From Rapana venosa (lineage: Eukaryota > Mollusca > Gastropoda > Neogastropoda > Muricidae): 64,000 nt of DNA. The stretch covers positions 60,541,229 to 60,605,228 of the forward strand of contig CM054135.1 in assembly GCA_028751875.1 (NCBI GenBank), given 5' to 3'. Shown here one piece after another: positions 9,641 through 35,582 of this stretch. Made by a program: the position numbers and the translations under genes. The notes beneath the pieces were generated by a model, which saw only the letters and a program-made list of their open reading frames with translations, searched no databases and was not told where the DNA came from. Numbering within the stretch: the stretch's first letter is position 1; each line of letters starts with the position of its first letter.

Positions 9641-12600
9641 TGTGCATAGGGTAGGTTTGGAAAGCCACAGGGATATGAAATGATTATAAAAATTAATCAA
9701 CACTTAACAATGATTCATGCTAACATTGCAACCTGAGAACATTTTCAATATAAAGGAGAAACTGCAAATTTAACTTGTAGAGAGATTAAAACCATGGTTG
9801 TGACACAGGTTTGGAAAGCCACAGGAAATAATTATAGGTAATGTCATTAATCAGTTTGTTACTCATTACATTCCAAATTTAACCATGGACTGATCAAGAA
9901 GGTAACCCCTACTTTACTTCGAATTCTTGCTGAATAATCCAAATCAAATAACTTGTTCTGCCTTGATTTTTTGGCAAGTAATCAATGTTCCCAGTCTCTT
10001 ACAATGGCAAGTAGAAACTTCTTTGTATAATCTTTGTACAGAATGATCACCAACTTTTCTGTACCTCATGCAAGTAATGTGAACACAATGTACTGATGGT
10101 TGTGTTCACAAGCAATAACAAATATACACTACACTTACAAAGCACAGAAAACCAAGAATATTGAGCCATTTCTTGTTCACAGAAAATTAATTTTATATAA
10201 TTGAGCCATTTCTTGCACCTTGCTTTACATTGAAGAGATCAAAACAGAATGCATGTCCAACTACAATGTCTTCCTCATTAATAACTTATATAATGTATAC
10301 GATCTGAATATAGTTCTTTCTTCAAATCACCAAGCTTTTGTTGGGTACCAGTAAAAGTACATGCACATTTCTCAGCCAATCATTCTCACGCGTCTATAGC
10401 ACTCTTAAAAAAAACTATTTTCAGTTAACATGGACTTTATTGTTCAAATCAAAACTCAATTCGATCTCAAACGAAAAGTTGCTTTGGAGTCAGTTCAGTG
10501 AACACTAACTAAAAGCTCCGGAAGTTAGTATCTTGACATCATGTTATGGCAACAAAAAAAAAAAAAAAAGGGTGACATTCTATGAAAACAAAATACATTG
10601 AAATACTGGACTTTCAGTATTTTCATTTCCAGAACAGTTTCATTGAAATAGAAAAGTTCTTGTGGACAAACGGTGTATGATTGTTTCGAAAATGATATTT
10701 TATTCACTGATGACCCTATAATTTGATAGGGTAGCCAGTTCAATCATAAATCAATGAGACCATCCACTCCATCTATTGATAAAGTCAGTCAAATAAATTA
10801 CTGGGATAATCTATGTCAATGGAAGTCTGAACCATTGGGATTTGCTAGTTTTTTTAAAAAAAAAGGTTAAAAATTTTTCAGGGGGGGGGGGATCTGTACT
10901 TGTGCCAAATACAGACAATCAGAACTGAAAGATTTTCCCATTTTGAAAAGACGTTTTATAACAAGCAAGGTTTTCATCCTCATTCATCAACACCCATTCC
11001 TTACACAGTTGCAGTTATCCTACTTCAATGAGCACACTTGGAAAAAAAAACACTGCCACAGCACTTTTCAACTAAAAGGACAGAAATGCTTATATTAGTT
11101 ATAAGCTGGATTTATCAATAGCTGTGTGATTTCAGTGTATGCTTCTAAAGTTAACTCAGAGAGTGGGGCTTTGTCACAGATAATTACTGACCAAAAAAGG
11201 ACAATTGTGAAAACTTGCACATGCTTGACAGGCACCTGAGAACTTTGAAAAAAGATACCTGCTCAAAGATATTCTATAGTATGCCTTTCATTTTTATTGG
11301 CACAATACTTAAGTAGAGTCCTTGAAGCATGACTATAGTTAGATATATTAACATAAACATAGCACCCCACTCCCAAGGCCAAGTAAATAAAATTAAATAT
11401 GTAAATAAACAAGAAAATTAAGTCAAGATAACATGTGAAAAAACATAATCATGCTAAAAATGCTGTGTACTGAATAGACTGGAAAAGAAATCATGCAACA
11501 TACAGAATCTTCAAAGAACTACTGAAATTTGGAGGAGGGAGAAGGGGCTGTTACAAAATGATAGAGAGAAAGCAATATATTTGCATAACAAAATAATCAA
11601 TTGAAATTTTAACTGATCAGACAAAAAATACAGACAAGGGATTTTGGGTGGTGGCAATGTTTTCAGTGTAATCAAAAGCCAGCAATATAGTGCTGATTCG
11701 CAAAATATGAACTTTTTATGCTCAAAGCATGGCATAAAATTCAATCTAATTGTTGCAGTTCCCATCACCCTTTCACAGGTTATTAGGTGGTTTCTTATGT
11801 GGCCCTTTAATAACATTCAGCAGACCTGCCTATCCCAGGAAATGTAAAATAGTATTTGGACAGGCCCAAAATAGTATTTTGAGAGCAAAAATAGTATTTC
11901 CAGTCTTTCTTGATCTCAATGTATTCTTCTTCATCATAATTTAAATGATGGCTGCATTTATGATTTTGATTCCTATGATGCACCATGTTTTCATGAAGGA
12001 GGGGGTTTTCAGAAAACTTGGCATCTTATATTTGTACTCGAGTGTAAGGTGAGAGAGAGAGAGAGTGCGAGTGTCAGAGGGAGTGTGTGCATTTGTGTGT
12101 GTGTGTAAGAGAACAAGAGTAGAGATACCAGGGGAGTGTCAGGATGCAGACTATCAGAAACACAGAGAATGAGAAAGGGGAGGGGGGTGAGAGACAAAAA
12201 CAAGACATACTAATAGAGATTGGCAGCGAGATGGACAGTGAAAGAGACAGACGGCGAGGGGAAAAAATGCATTGCTAATGGAGAGGAAAAAAATCTGAAT
12301 TATACTTTTTGTTAGGCTCAGCAACCTTTTTTTTTTTTTAATCAGCAAAAGTATACTTTTCTAATTAGAGTCAATATTTTGTAAAAATAGGGAAAAAATC
12401 ATATGGGTAGGCAGATCTGCTTTAGGTATGCCTTTTTCTTTCTTCCAAATACTGTTCAACTGAATCATTGTTGCTTGGCCATACTGATTCTTGTTGTCTT
12501 GTAGATAGGAGCCATTCTTTCACAGACCCTAAAGATTTGAAATGTTGAGCATATTCCACATCTGATCCATTGATTTTTATATTCTGAGGAGTGTCTTAAC

Positions 12601-13800
12601 TATTAATCTGCGTCAATTTTGTCTTTATTGACTTGAGAGAATTCTCCCCATACATGTGATACTATAGGCCATAAGCGTTGTATTATCAGCGTACTAAGGT
12701 TTGTGATTTCTGCCTCCTAATTTAATGCAAATGTCATATTTGTCTTTCTCATGATCATGTTTATGTATATACTGAATTATCATATATTCAGCACATGATA
12801 ACCTACAAGTAAACAAAATGGTAACATGAACACCTGTAGTCCAGTCTTTTGAAATAACTTTCACAGAAAAGTAACTATGGCAATAACATGAATGAGATTT
12901 ACAGTGAACGGATTACAAAGGCGGCATACATCACATATGTTAATGATGACATACAAAAAGCCCCATTTGTGAATATGTGGTAATGTAAACAGACAAAGTT
13001 AATTTCACAATTACCAAGGCCTGATAAAACAGGATGAAAAGATAACATTATTAGGGGTTGCTGGGTTGGTTTTTCTTTTTAGAATATAAAGCAAACAATG
13101 TACTATTTATGTTGCTACATAGCCACACACACACACACACATATATACACATTTAGTGCACACCATGATAACACATACACATACCTGCCTACCCCTCAAA
13201 ATGCTCGGAGTAGTTTTCCTTCCTAAAAAGCCAGTTTTCAGTAATTTTGAGTCTTCTATCAGTACTTTGAACTCACAGTTTTGGTGGGTTTTGGTGGGTT
13301 TTTTTATTCTGTTATAGAAATATATATCCCTCCTTTCTTTCTAAAGTACATACATGCATGTACGCATGCACACACACACACACACTTAAAAACTGTATTC
13401 ATAAAGAAGTTTTTCCATTTTACCTCTGCTGCCAAACATGACTTTTTTCAAATGAATACTGGACTAAGCTATGGTAATCATTTTTTAAAAAGAAAATTTA
13501 ATCAGTGTTCACTGAAGAAAAGAAAAAAGCAGCCCCTTTGACCTACAGGTCACAGACAGACAGATGGACAGACAAACTGACAGAAGTATACAACGAGACA
13601 CCACAACAAACACACACTCTAAATAGAACAAACCCACCTGTATCCATAAAAGGACAGTGTTTTTTTGTTTTACTTGTTGTCATACATGTTAGAGGCCTTC
13701 TTTTATGAATATTGGGCTATATTCTAAAGCACAATCATGGTAATGATTTTAGAGACTACCTTTGAAAAAAAAAGTTAATGTTCGCTGTAAAAAAAACCAA

Positions 13801-13810
13801 CCCCCCCCCC

Positions 13811-13846
<36 letters not shown>
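13801..13846. repeat. Long C run
   Basis: About 45 bp of almost pure C, broken once by A. A length this great is often mis-sized in assemblies. Confidence 0.9.
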
Positions 13847-13848
<2 letters not shown>

Positions 13849-14679
13849 GCCTTATTGACCTACAGGTCACACACACATGCATACAATCGCACCGTGTGCA
13901 TGCAAAAGAGAGACAGAGAGCAGGAGTGAGCTGTTGTTGGATGCAAGCTCTCTTTGCTATGAATGTACAAGTCCCACATTTTCAATGCAGGCAGAGTGGT
14001 AACATGGACTTGAAAAGCAATGTCCACCTCCTTTCCTCCCTACATTATCTTAAAAAATGGATCAAGAATCTCTGGATTGAGTCTGCCGTAAGCCGCAAAC
14101 TTAAAAATAAAGTCAATTGATTGACCACATCAAGCCATGCAAATGTAAAGTGCCGGCATTTCTGACTTGCCTTGTGTACCAGGTATGTTTTTGTATGTGT
14201 TTTGTAGGAAATCTGCGTGGTCATCTTGCATAGAGGATAACTTGGCTACAAGCCTCATTGCTTTCCTGTTCTCAAGCGCAATTGTTCACATGGCCACAGC
14301 GTGTAAACACTGCACAATGACATGTGCACAGAAAAAAGATTAGTCATTCACAGCGAAGCTGTACTAAAATTGAAAAACATCAAGAGAATGACAGTTGTCC
14401 AGGAAATAGAAAAATCGTATTTTTGATGTGGCGAAAATCAAAAGTTTTTGACTTGCAATCATTTTCTGTAACAACTACTGAAAAATTGTAGGGGTAGGCA
14501 GCCCTGCATATATACTTGCCCAAATACATGCAACACGCCACACTTCTCTCATTCCCTTTCTCCCACATCCAGACCATCATATACTCAAGAAAATGTCAAA
14601 GCCTTCCATAAAGAGAAAGGAATCAAATCAAGTCCACTGAGTCATTGCCTACATGCCAAGGAGCAGAAGCAGCAAGGTG

Positions 14680-29056
<14,377 letters not shown>

Positions 29057-29171
29057 TGTTAAGGGTGATCAATGTACAAGATCTTCCTCAAAATCTTCCA
29101 GAGAACTCGACGATAGGCCTACTCGGTCAGACATGCGCATTTGCTGCAATTTCAGCCTAGGCTGGGCCTAC

Positions 29172-29184
29172 TGCGCAGAACCGG
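29172..29184 (-). promoter_or_regulatory. Promoter motif of UBE2D paralogue 1
   Basis: On the minus strand CCGGTTCTGCGCA lies 116 bp upstream of the ATG. The same 13 bp occur 106 bp upstream of the other E2 gene. An NRF-1-like half site TGCGCATG (from + strand acatgcgcat, 29131-29140) follows nearer the gene. Factor binding is inferred from motif shape only. Confidence 0.5.
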
Positions 29185-29486
29185 AACAAGCAAGGCTAGT
29201 CAATCATGTCGATCAAGCCCGACAAAAGAAAGTACATTTAGGCTACTGACTTAGCCTAAAATATAGCCTACCCAATTTATGAGACCAGCCTATACTTATG
29301 GCGTCATAATGGTCTTTGGAAGCGCGCCCATCCTGTATGTCAGTTCCTTGTGCCTAAATCGGGAATCTCCACAGAGACTTGGATATAATTAACAATACAA
29401 CAATAACAATAGTCCAACACTGGTGTATTCACAAGTCACATTGTTTTGCTGGCACCTCTAATCTGATCTGTGTCAGTTATTGATGT

Positions 29487-29790
29487 CAGCTAATTGCCAA
29501 GGCCTACACAAAAAGGTCATGTTGTGAAATGTTGTGTTGAGATTGCCTTCAGCCATGACAAGCTCTTAACATAACCACATGCACTCTCCTTTAAAAGAAA
29601 AATTCCTCAGAAGTCGGAGCGTGGCTGCCTATATGGCGAGGTACTTAGAAACAGTCATACATGCAAACTTCTCATTCAGTGTGCAATTTCAATCTCGCAG
29701 TGATTCCTAGATGGGATGAGTCAGTCAGAGTGCACATTCTGGGTGACCTCCAGAGTGTTAAGCTGGGGAACGCACAACCCACCAACATCA
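29487..29790 (+). repeat. Dispersed repeat, family F, copy 1
   Basis: Matches 42349-42645 over gattgccttcagccatgaca, acatgcactctcctttaaa, tcctcagaagtcgg and ggatgagtcagtcagagtgc. Part of it (29625-29685) is distantly like repeat family E. Confidence 0.6.
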
Positions 29791-30061
29791 TCTGATCTGT
29801 GCAGTCTGGTGCTCGTGTCTCCGACATGCGGTTCTGTGATGCCGAATTTTTTATCTGTGATTTTAAAACTGTTTTTCTCCAGCTAAAATTCAAGGCAATG
29901 CAATGACCTGAACTATATAAGCCTACATACACATATGCACGCATGCACGACACACACACATATGAACATACGCATTAACATACACAATCACGCACAGTAA
30001 CATGTGCACACAAACTGGCTCATATCATAACGTTTTTAGAGACAAAGGGTGCAATGCCATT

Positions 30062-30375
<314 letters not shown>

Positions 30376-30379
30376 TGTG

Positions 30380-31005
30380 GCTTGCCTGACTTATATATAC
30401 ACAAAATATGGAGAGGAAAAAAAGAGATTTTGTGCCTTGTCTTGTTAAAGGCATCTCATCTGACCTTGGGTACCCTACAAGACACTGACTGGCTACCTTA
30501 TCGTCATGTTCTTGTGCAAGAGTATGAGGATGAGGTAGCCAGAACAAGAGAGGAGGTAGAAAACAACCCAACACTGAAGAACAATATAGCCTTCAACGCC
30601 TGCTCTGCCAGGAATAGAAAACCCCATATCCAAAGTCAAAGTCAAACTTTTATTTTTATATGGTGCATTGAATAAGCAGTGCATTTGCTTTTTTTTCCAT
30701 CAAGCCATCTATCTAAAGAAAGAAAAAAGAGAGAGAAAAATGATATATATGCAGACATAGAATAAAAAACCTACTCGATGATAAACCATACAAATCAAAC
30801 AAGAGAAGACAATAATATATGCATACATGAAATTAAAAACAAAACAAAAAAACCCTGAACAATATTAAACCATACAATTCAAATAATTAAAAAATCTCCT
30901 GAAAATATATCCACCATGATACAAAAAGCAAGCAAAAAGAAAAACCAAACCCAAACAAACAAAGAAGACAAAACAAAATATAAAAAGACACACCAACTGC
31001 CCTCC

Positions 31006-31050
<45 letters not shown>

Positions 31051-31504
31051 TCAACCATACAAACAACTCAATAAAACAAAAAATAAACCAACAAGAACAA
31101 CCACAACAAGCAAATAGAGAAACAAACACAAACATACGTACACAACAGCAACAGCGACAATAACAAACATAAAACAAAAATAACAGCCAAAACAAATAAA
31201 GAACAATATAGAACTGACAAAAGACGAAAAAATAGTCCAAAATACCCTCTCCCCAAGAAAACCACCCAAAAACAAAGGAAAACCCAAAACAAACAAACAA
31301 AAAGTAAAATAAACCAGAACTCCATCCCCACCACCACCAACAATAACAACAACATTAACAACCAAATGGATATAAACAAAGGAAACTGATGTATAGTTTC
31401 CTTTTAAATCATTTAAACACAAACATACACAGTACACACCCTCACCCATATCCCCTTCACCACAAATACTCATGTATAAAGGAAAACAAGAAATAACCAA
31501 CAAC
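30380..31504. other. G-poor, A/C-rich low-complexity region
   Basis: 30380-30640 shows no recognisable gene. From about 30830 to 31500 the + strand is almost all A, C and T with very little G, including (AC)n at 31006-31048 and AACA-rich DNA. Long open frames here are composition artefacts. Confidence 0.75.
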
Positions 31505-32439
31505 TGTCACGTGGTTCTTTGAGGAACTAACTCTTTGTTTTGAAACACTCCAGTGGACGTAGAACGCTGACTGAAATGCCAAGAGTTGGTTTCTCCTATC
31601 TCTCGTGAATCACATCCAAACAGAGCATAAGATGACTCAGGAATCAAGTTAAATTTCTTTTATTCTACTATATCAATTCAAAACAATACTCATTTCCAAT
31701 ACAAGAGTTGGAAAACAAAAAGGGAAAAATCCTTTCCATAAACACTGTGGATCAACAGCCAAAATTCTGTGACTACACTCACTACATAAGAGCTCAATCA
31801 GTTAAAATGACTTCTACAGTCCTCATAACCATAGCTCTCCTTCTATTCCTTCAGTTCTCTCCCCTTCTTCAGGCAATCGCTGCTTGCCTCCCCTTGGCTC
31901 TCGGCCTTTCCTACTCTCCTTCTATCCCATCTTTCTTCCTTGGACTCTCCGGACTGACTGTCCGTCCCTCACATCTCTCTGGCCTCTCCTCCCCTCCATT
32001 TGTCCGTCCGTTTCCCACGCCCTTCCTCCTCCATCTGTCATCTCTCTCTCAGACTCTCTCCATCCAGTGTGATAACAGCCCCTTGTATATATACAGTGCC
32101 AGGGCCCCTCCTACTAGCCACTGGAAGGTTCTGGAAATTTAAGGAAGTCTCCGACCATTACCAACTACACAACATCTCTGGTTGCCGTTGAGGCCATCTG
32201 GAAACTGTTAGAACCTCTTAGAATACTGTAAACTCACCATTCCGGAAAAGCCTTAGAACTTCATAGAATACTGTAAAATATTCTGGAAACTTCATGACCA
32301 ACCAAACACATGCAAGCTAAGGTAACAACATTTCTTAACCAAAACTATTATTCATCATCAATGCATGCATCTTAGCCAAGAATGCCATTCATGCAGTCCT
32401 AAAAATCTTCTCAACAAAACTCAGAATCTGTTTGTAACA
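31505..32439 (-). repeat. 3' LTR (left)
   Basis: 935 bp, TG...CA ends, near-identical to the right LTR apart from small substitutions and indels, mostly at 31960-32060. Confidence 0.88.
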
Positions 32440-32912
32440 TTACCCCCCACTTAGAACAAATTTCTAAATTTGTTCATAAAACAAAGCAACAGATTCAACA
32501 TTGAAACTCCAGATTCATAGTGCTCACTCACTTCAATGTACAGCATTAGCACATTTCAGTCCACAACTGGTTCATGCAATTAGTTCCAATATTGTCACTT
32601 GAGATTATGGATTCAACTTTTGCATATACACTCATGAAACATCAGGATTAGCACTTTCCACCAGAGGTCACACATGTTGCCCCACAAATGTCTCTAGGTC
32701 AGCATCTGTCCATCACTCCCACTGAGGTAAACATTGGGGAGGAGTCCAAGCCAACGCAGTCTTGGTACACTCCTCCGGGATCAAACACTGCAATCCTGTC
32801 AGGCCTCCTGGGTCCGCCACACCTGCTGCCTGCACCATCCTTCCCCTCGAGACAGTAACCAGAGAGCACTCTGAGATCCCAAAGCTTTCTGTACTATCCC
32901 CATTTTCATCAC

Positions 32913-33878
32913 TCACAAGTCCTTCTCCTCGGATCCCTTGGCCACCTGAGGAATATGGTAAGGTCTTGACCTGACTGGACCAGACAATGTCAGTTCTTCT
33001 TGGGGTCCCAGTCCTTTACTTCCTGGGATTTCAGTAAACTGGTCAGCACTGCCATTTATAAACTTGCTGGATTCCTCCCTTGTGATGAGAACCTTGGTCC
33101 ACTTGAACTCTTCCATTGATTTGCCTGAACCCATCTTATTCAGTTCCAGAAGTTCATTATCCTTCAAAGTCTCTTCATCACTCCTATTGACTTCTTCTTT
33201 TGATTCACAATCATCTGGGTTTGGTACACCCTTCCTCTCCATCCATTCTGGATTAGGATCATCTGCAGATCTAGCACCCTCGATATTACCAATGATCAGA
33301 TCATAAACTGGAGTCCTCTCCATCCATTCTGGATTAGGATCATCTGCAGATCTAGCACCCTCGATATTACCAATGATCAGATCATAAACTGGAGTAGGTA
33401 AACATAAAGCTTCAGTCTCTCCTACAAAGTACGGCGTGTCCACTCTGATCAAAGCTGTAGGTACTTTCTTCACTGCACTGTCCACTGACTGGAGGAAGCT
33501 ATGGCGCCCTGTGTACTGGTTTTCCTTAACCAAGCCCTGTCTGACCACAACTCCACTGCATCCAGTATCTCTCAGGACATCCACAGTCTTTCCAGAGACT
33601 CGACCCTTTCTTACTGGAAGATTGACATTCTTCCTGATGAACGATCCAGCCGCTGCACTTCTGATCACGGGGATCTTCTTTCCAGAAGCCAAGAGAAGCT
33701 GACCATCCTCCATATCTGACTCCAAGTCATCATTGCACGACTGGTTCTCTGGCAGAAATGGCTTCACCACACCCCCAGCACATATCTGGCTACCTGCCCT
33801 TGCTGCAGCTGCTCTATGCACTGATGGTACTGCATCCCCTCTGACACGTCTGTCATTCTGGCCTCCACTCCCTGACAT
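32913..33878 (-). CDS. LTR element aspartic protease region, pol-less
   Basis: Contains VLRDTGCSGVVVR, the retropepsin active-site DTG, followed by TPYFVGETEALCLPTP and YDLIIGNIEGAR. About 27 residues are tandemly repeated in frame. After the protease the frame runs into a PVRSRPYHIPQ segment and stops without any reverse transcriptase. The frame is -1 relative to Gag, so expression would need a frameshift, or this is a degraded single frame. Confidence 0.78.
   Translation of the reverse strand: MSGSGGQNDRRVRGDAVPSVHRAAAARAGSQICAGGVVKPFLPENQSCNDDLESDMEDGQLLLASGKKIPVIRSAAAGSFIRKNVNLPVRKGRVSGKTVDVLRDTGCSGVVVRQGLVKENQYTGRHSFLQSVDSAVKKVPTALIRVDTPYFVGETEALCLPTPVYDLIIGNIEGARSADDPNPEWMERTPVYDLIIGNIEGARSADDPNPEWMERKGVPNPDDCESKEEVNRSDEETLKDNELLELNKMGSGKSMEEFKWTKVLITREESSKFINGSADQFTEIPGSKGLGPQEELTLSGPVRSRPYHIPQVAKGSEEKDL
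33234..33395. repeat. Perfect 81-bp tandem duplication in the protease frame
   Basis: Units 33234-33314 and 33315-33395 look identical; 81 bp is 27 codons so the frame is kept. Confidence 0.9.
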
Positions 33879-34900
33879 TCTTGAGTGGGCGTTTGTAGTT
33901 CCGGAAGCCCAATAGGTTTGACATTCAGACTGCCTGATTTTACTTGTTTCAGCTTCTCTGTCTCATCTGGTTTACGCGGCTCTCTTCCAGCTGAGGGATA
34001 GTTTGGCTGTGCAGTCGCCAGGGTGCGATTTTGTGATATTAGGTAACGATCTGCCGCCCTAGCCATGTCATACAGTTTTTGAGATTCTTGCTGACGAAGA
34101 TGAGCTGCCACATCCGTTGGGCAGGCATCAATAAACTGCTCTTTTACAATAAGGCTTGACAGTCCTTCATAGTCCTCTGCATTACCTGACAACTGAACCC
34201 AGCTTTTGAGATATGCTTCAAGTCTGACAATAAACTGTGCTGGTCTCTCTCCAACTTCAGGTTGACAGTCACGGAATCGAAGACGGTATCCTTCTTCTGT
34301 GAAGTCATATCGTGTCAGAAGAGCGACCTTCAGTTGGAAATAATCTTCAGCTTCTTCCCGAGACAGACGAGTGTAGACATTAAGCGCTCTCCCTGTCAGT
34401 AAAGCACCCAAATTAGAGGCCCATCTGTCATGTGCCCAACCGGATTTGGTAGCAAAGCGTTCAAACCTCTCTAAATAACTGTCCAGGTCATCTTCTCCAT
34501 CCACAAATGCTGGCAGCTTTGGGTTCTTTGAACTGTCATTATTGGGTCTTTGGGCAGAAGCCCCATACTCCAGCTCGAGTCTCTTTATCTCTAATTCATG
34601 ATACCTTTGTGCTTCTTCCTTTTCAATTCTTTCTTTTCTCTCTCTCTCTTCTCTCTCAATCCTGTCCTGCCTTTCTCTCTCTCTTTCTTCTCTTTCAAGG
34701 GCTTCTCGCCTCTCTTCTCTCTCCATGGTTTCTCTTCTTTCTTTTTCTCTTTCTTCTCTTTCAAGCGCTTCTCTCCTCTCTTCCCTTTCAATTCTCTCTT
34801 TTCTATCCTTTTCTCTTTCTTCTCTAAAAGCTTCCAACAACTCTTTTCCTTTGAGTCTATATTGTCGTGCTAGGTTTGTTAGCTCCTCCTTGCTATCTGC
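33764..34900 (-). CDS. LTR element Gag-like protein
   Basis: The readable frame reaches up to a TGA near 34915 with no ATG at the expected start. The first about 90 residues are an Arg/Glu-rich coiled coil. A retroviral-type capsid domain follows, with LPAFVDGEDDLDSYLERFER, WASNLGALLTGRAL and EEGYRLRFR motifs typical of gypsy-like Gag. The frame stops at 33764. The CCHC zinc knuckle expected near the end is not intact in this frame. Overlaps the protease frame, which is offset by -1. Confidence 0.75.
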   Translation of the reverse strand, partial: ADSKEELTNLARQYRLKGKELLEAFREEREKDRKERIEREERREALEREEREKERRETMEREERREALEREERERERQDRIEREERERKERIEKEEAQRYHELEIKRLELEYGASAQRPNNDSSKNPKLPAFVDGEDDLDSYLERFERFATKSGWAHDRWASNLGALLTGRALNVYTRLSREEAEDYFQLKVALLTRYDFTEEGYRLRFRDCQPEVGERPAQFIVRLEAYLKSWVQLSGNAEDYEGLSSLIVKEQFIDACPTDVAAHLRQQESQKLYDMARAADRYLISQNRTLATAQPNYPSAGREPRKPDETEKLKQVKSGSLNVKPIGLPELQTPTQECQGVEARMTDVSEGMQYHQCIEQLQQGQVARYVLGVW

Positions 34901-35179
34901 AATAGTGACTCTTCTTCAAAGACTGGAATCAGACACAAATTTATGACACAATGACAACAACACCTAGATCCAGATGTACTTACGTGAGCTCCACAGAAAT
35001 AACCTAAATCAGACGCCAGATCTCACTCAGCAGGAGGCTAAAGCAAGATCGCGGCCCCTGACAGTCACTTCAGTCACACAATGCTCACTGGATTTCACAA
35101 CTTTACTGGGACACAGTCTGAATCACTGCAGCAAAACAGACGAAGAACTCTGAATCCACACACTGAATTTCACCCAGAA

Positions 35180-35520
35180 ATTCCGTAGATCTATCGTAGA
35201 CACACCCCAGTGGTGAATACGATGCCTCTTCACAAATTCAGCTCCAGGTTACTCTGAAACACCGCAGCACTTTCAGACGTACACCTACTGAATCAACATA
35301 ACGAGTTTCACACTGAAATTCCGCAGATCCTCGTAGACACACCCCAGTGGTGAATACGATGACTTCACAACTTCAGCTTCAGGTTACTCTGAAACACTGC
35401 AGCACTTTCAGACGTACACCTACTGAATGTGCACACAACGGATTTCACACTGAAATTCGGTATCACTTGTAAACACAACCGAAGTAGTGCATACAATTAT
35501 TCTCCACTTGAAATCTGAAG
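35180..35520. repeat. Tandem repeats in the LTR-element leader, period about 130-137 bp
   Basis: Blocks containing cgtagacacaccccagtgg and cagcactttcagacgtacac recur, with two good units and a more diverged third. Confidence 0.75.
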
Positions 35521-35582
35521 TCAGAAGCTACTGCATTAATGGATGATTCGAAGTTGAGAGATATCCCGGCTTGGCCCCCAAT

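Larger units (their letters stand above)
6488..14679. other. Intergenic region between convergent genes
   Basis: No gene recognised over about 8.2 kb. It contains the PP2A-like 3' UTR, SINE relics (7030-7215, 8715-8995), a tandem duplication (8440-8690), a family E repeat (9384-9480), a GT/G run (9598-9640), purine-rich DNA (12045-12275) and a C run (13801-13846). An AATAAA on the minus strand at 13303-13308 could serve the UBE2D gene that ends at 14680, which is unproven. The rest is AT-rich with nothing I recognise. Confidence 0.7.

Noticed and set aside
30887..31503. Overlapping minus-strand open frames rich in Phe, Val, Leu and Cys
   Set aside because: Product of G-poor A/C repeat composition; no domain.
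31708..32142. Open frame in the left LTR, repeated in the right LTR (35785-36219), with a hydrophobic signal-like stretch
   Set aside because: Present twice only because LTRs are copies of each other; antisense to the element and with differing ends. No evidence of selection.
34507..34873. Plus-strand Ser/Phe/Leu-rich open frames
   Set aside because: Antisense shadow of the Arg/Glu-rich coiled coil of Gag.
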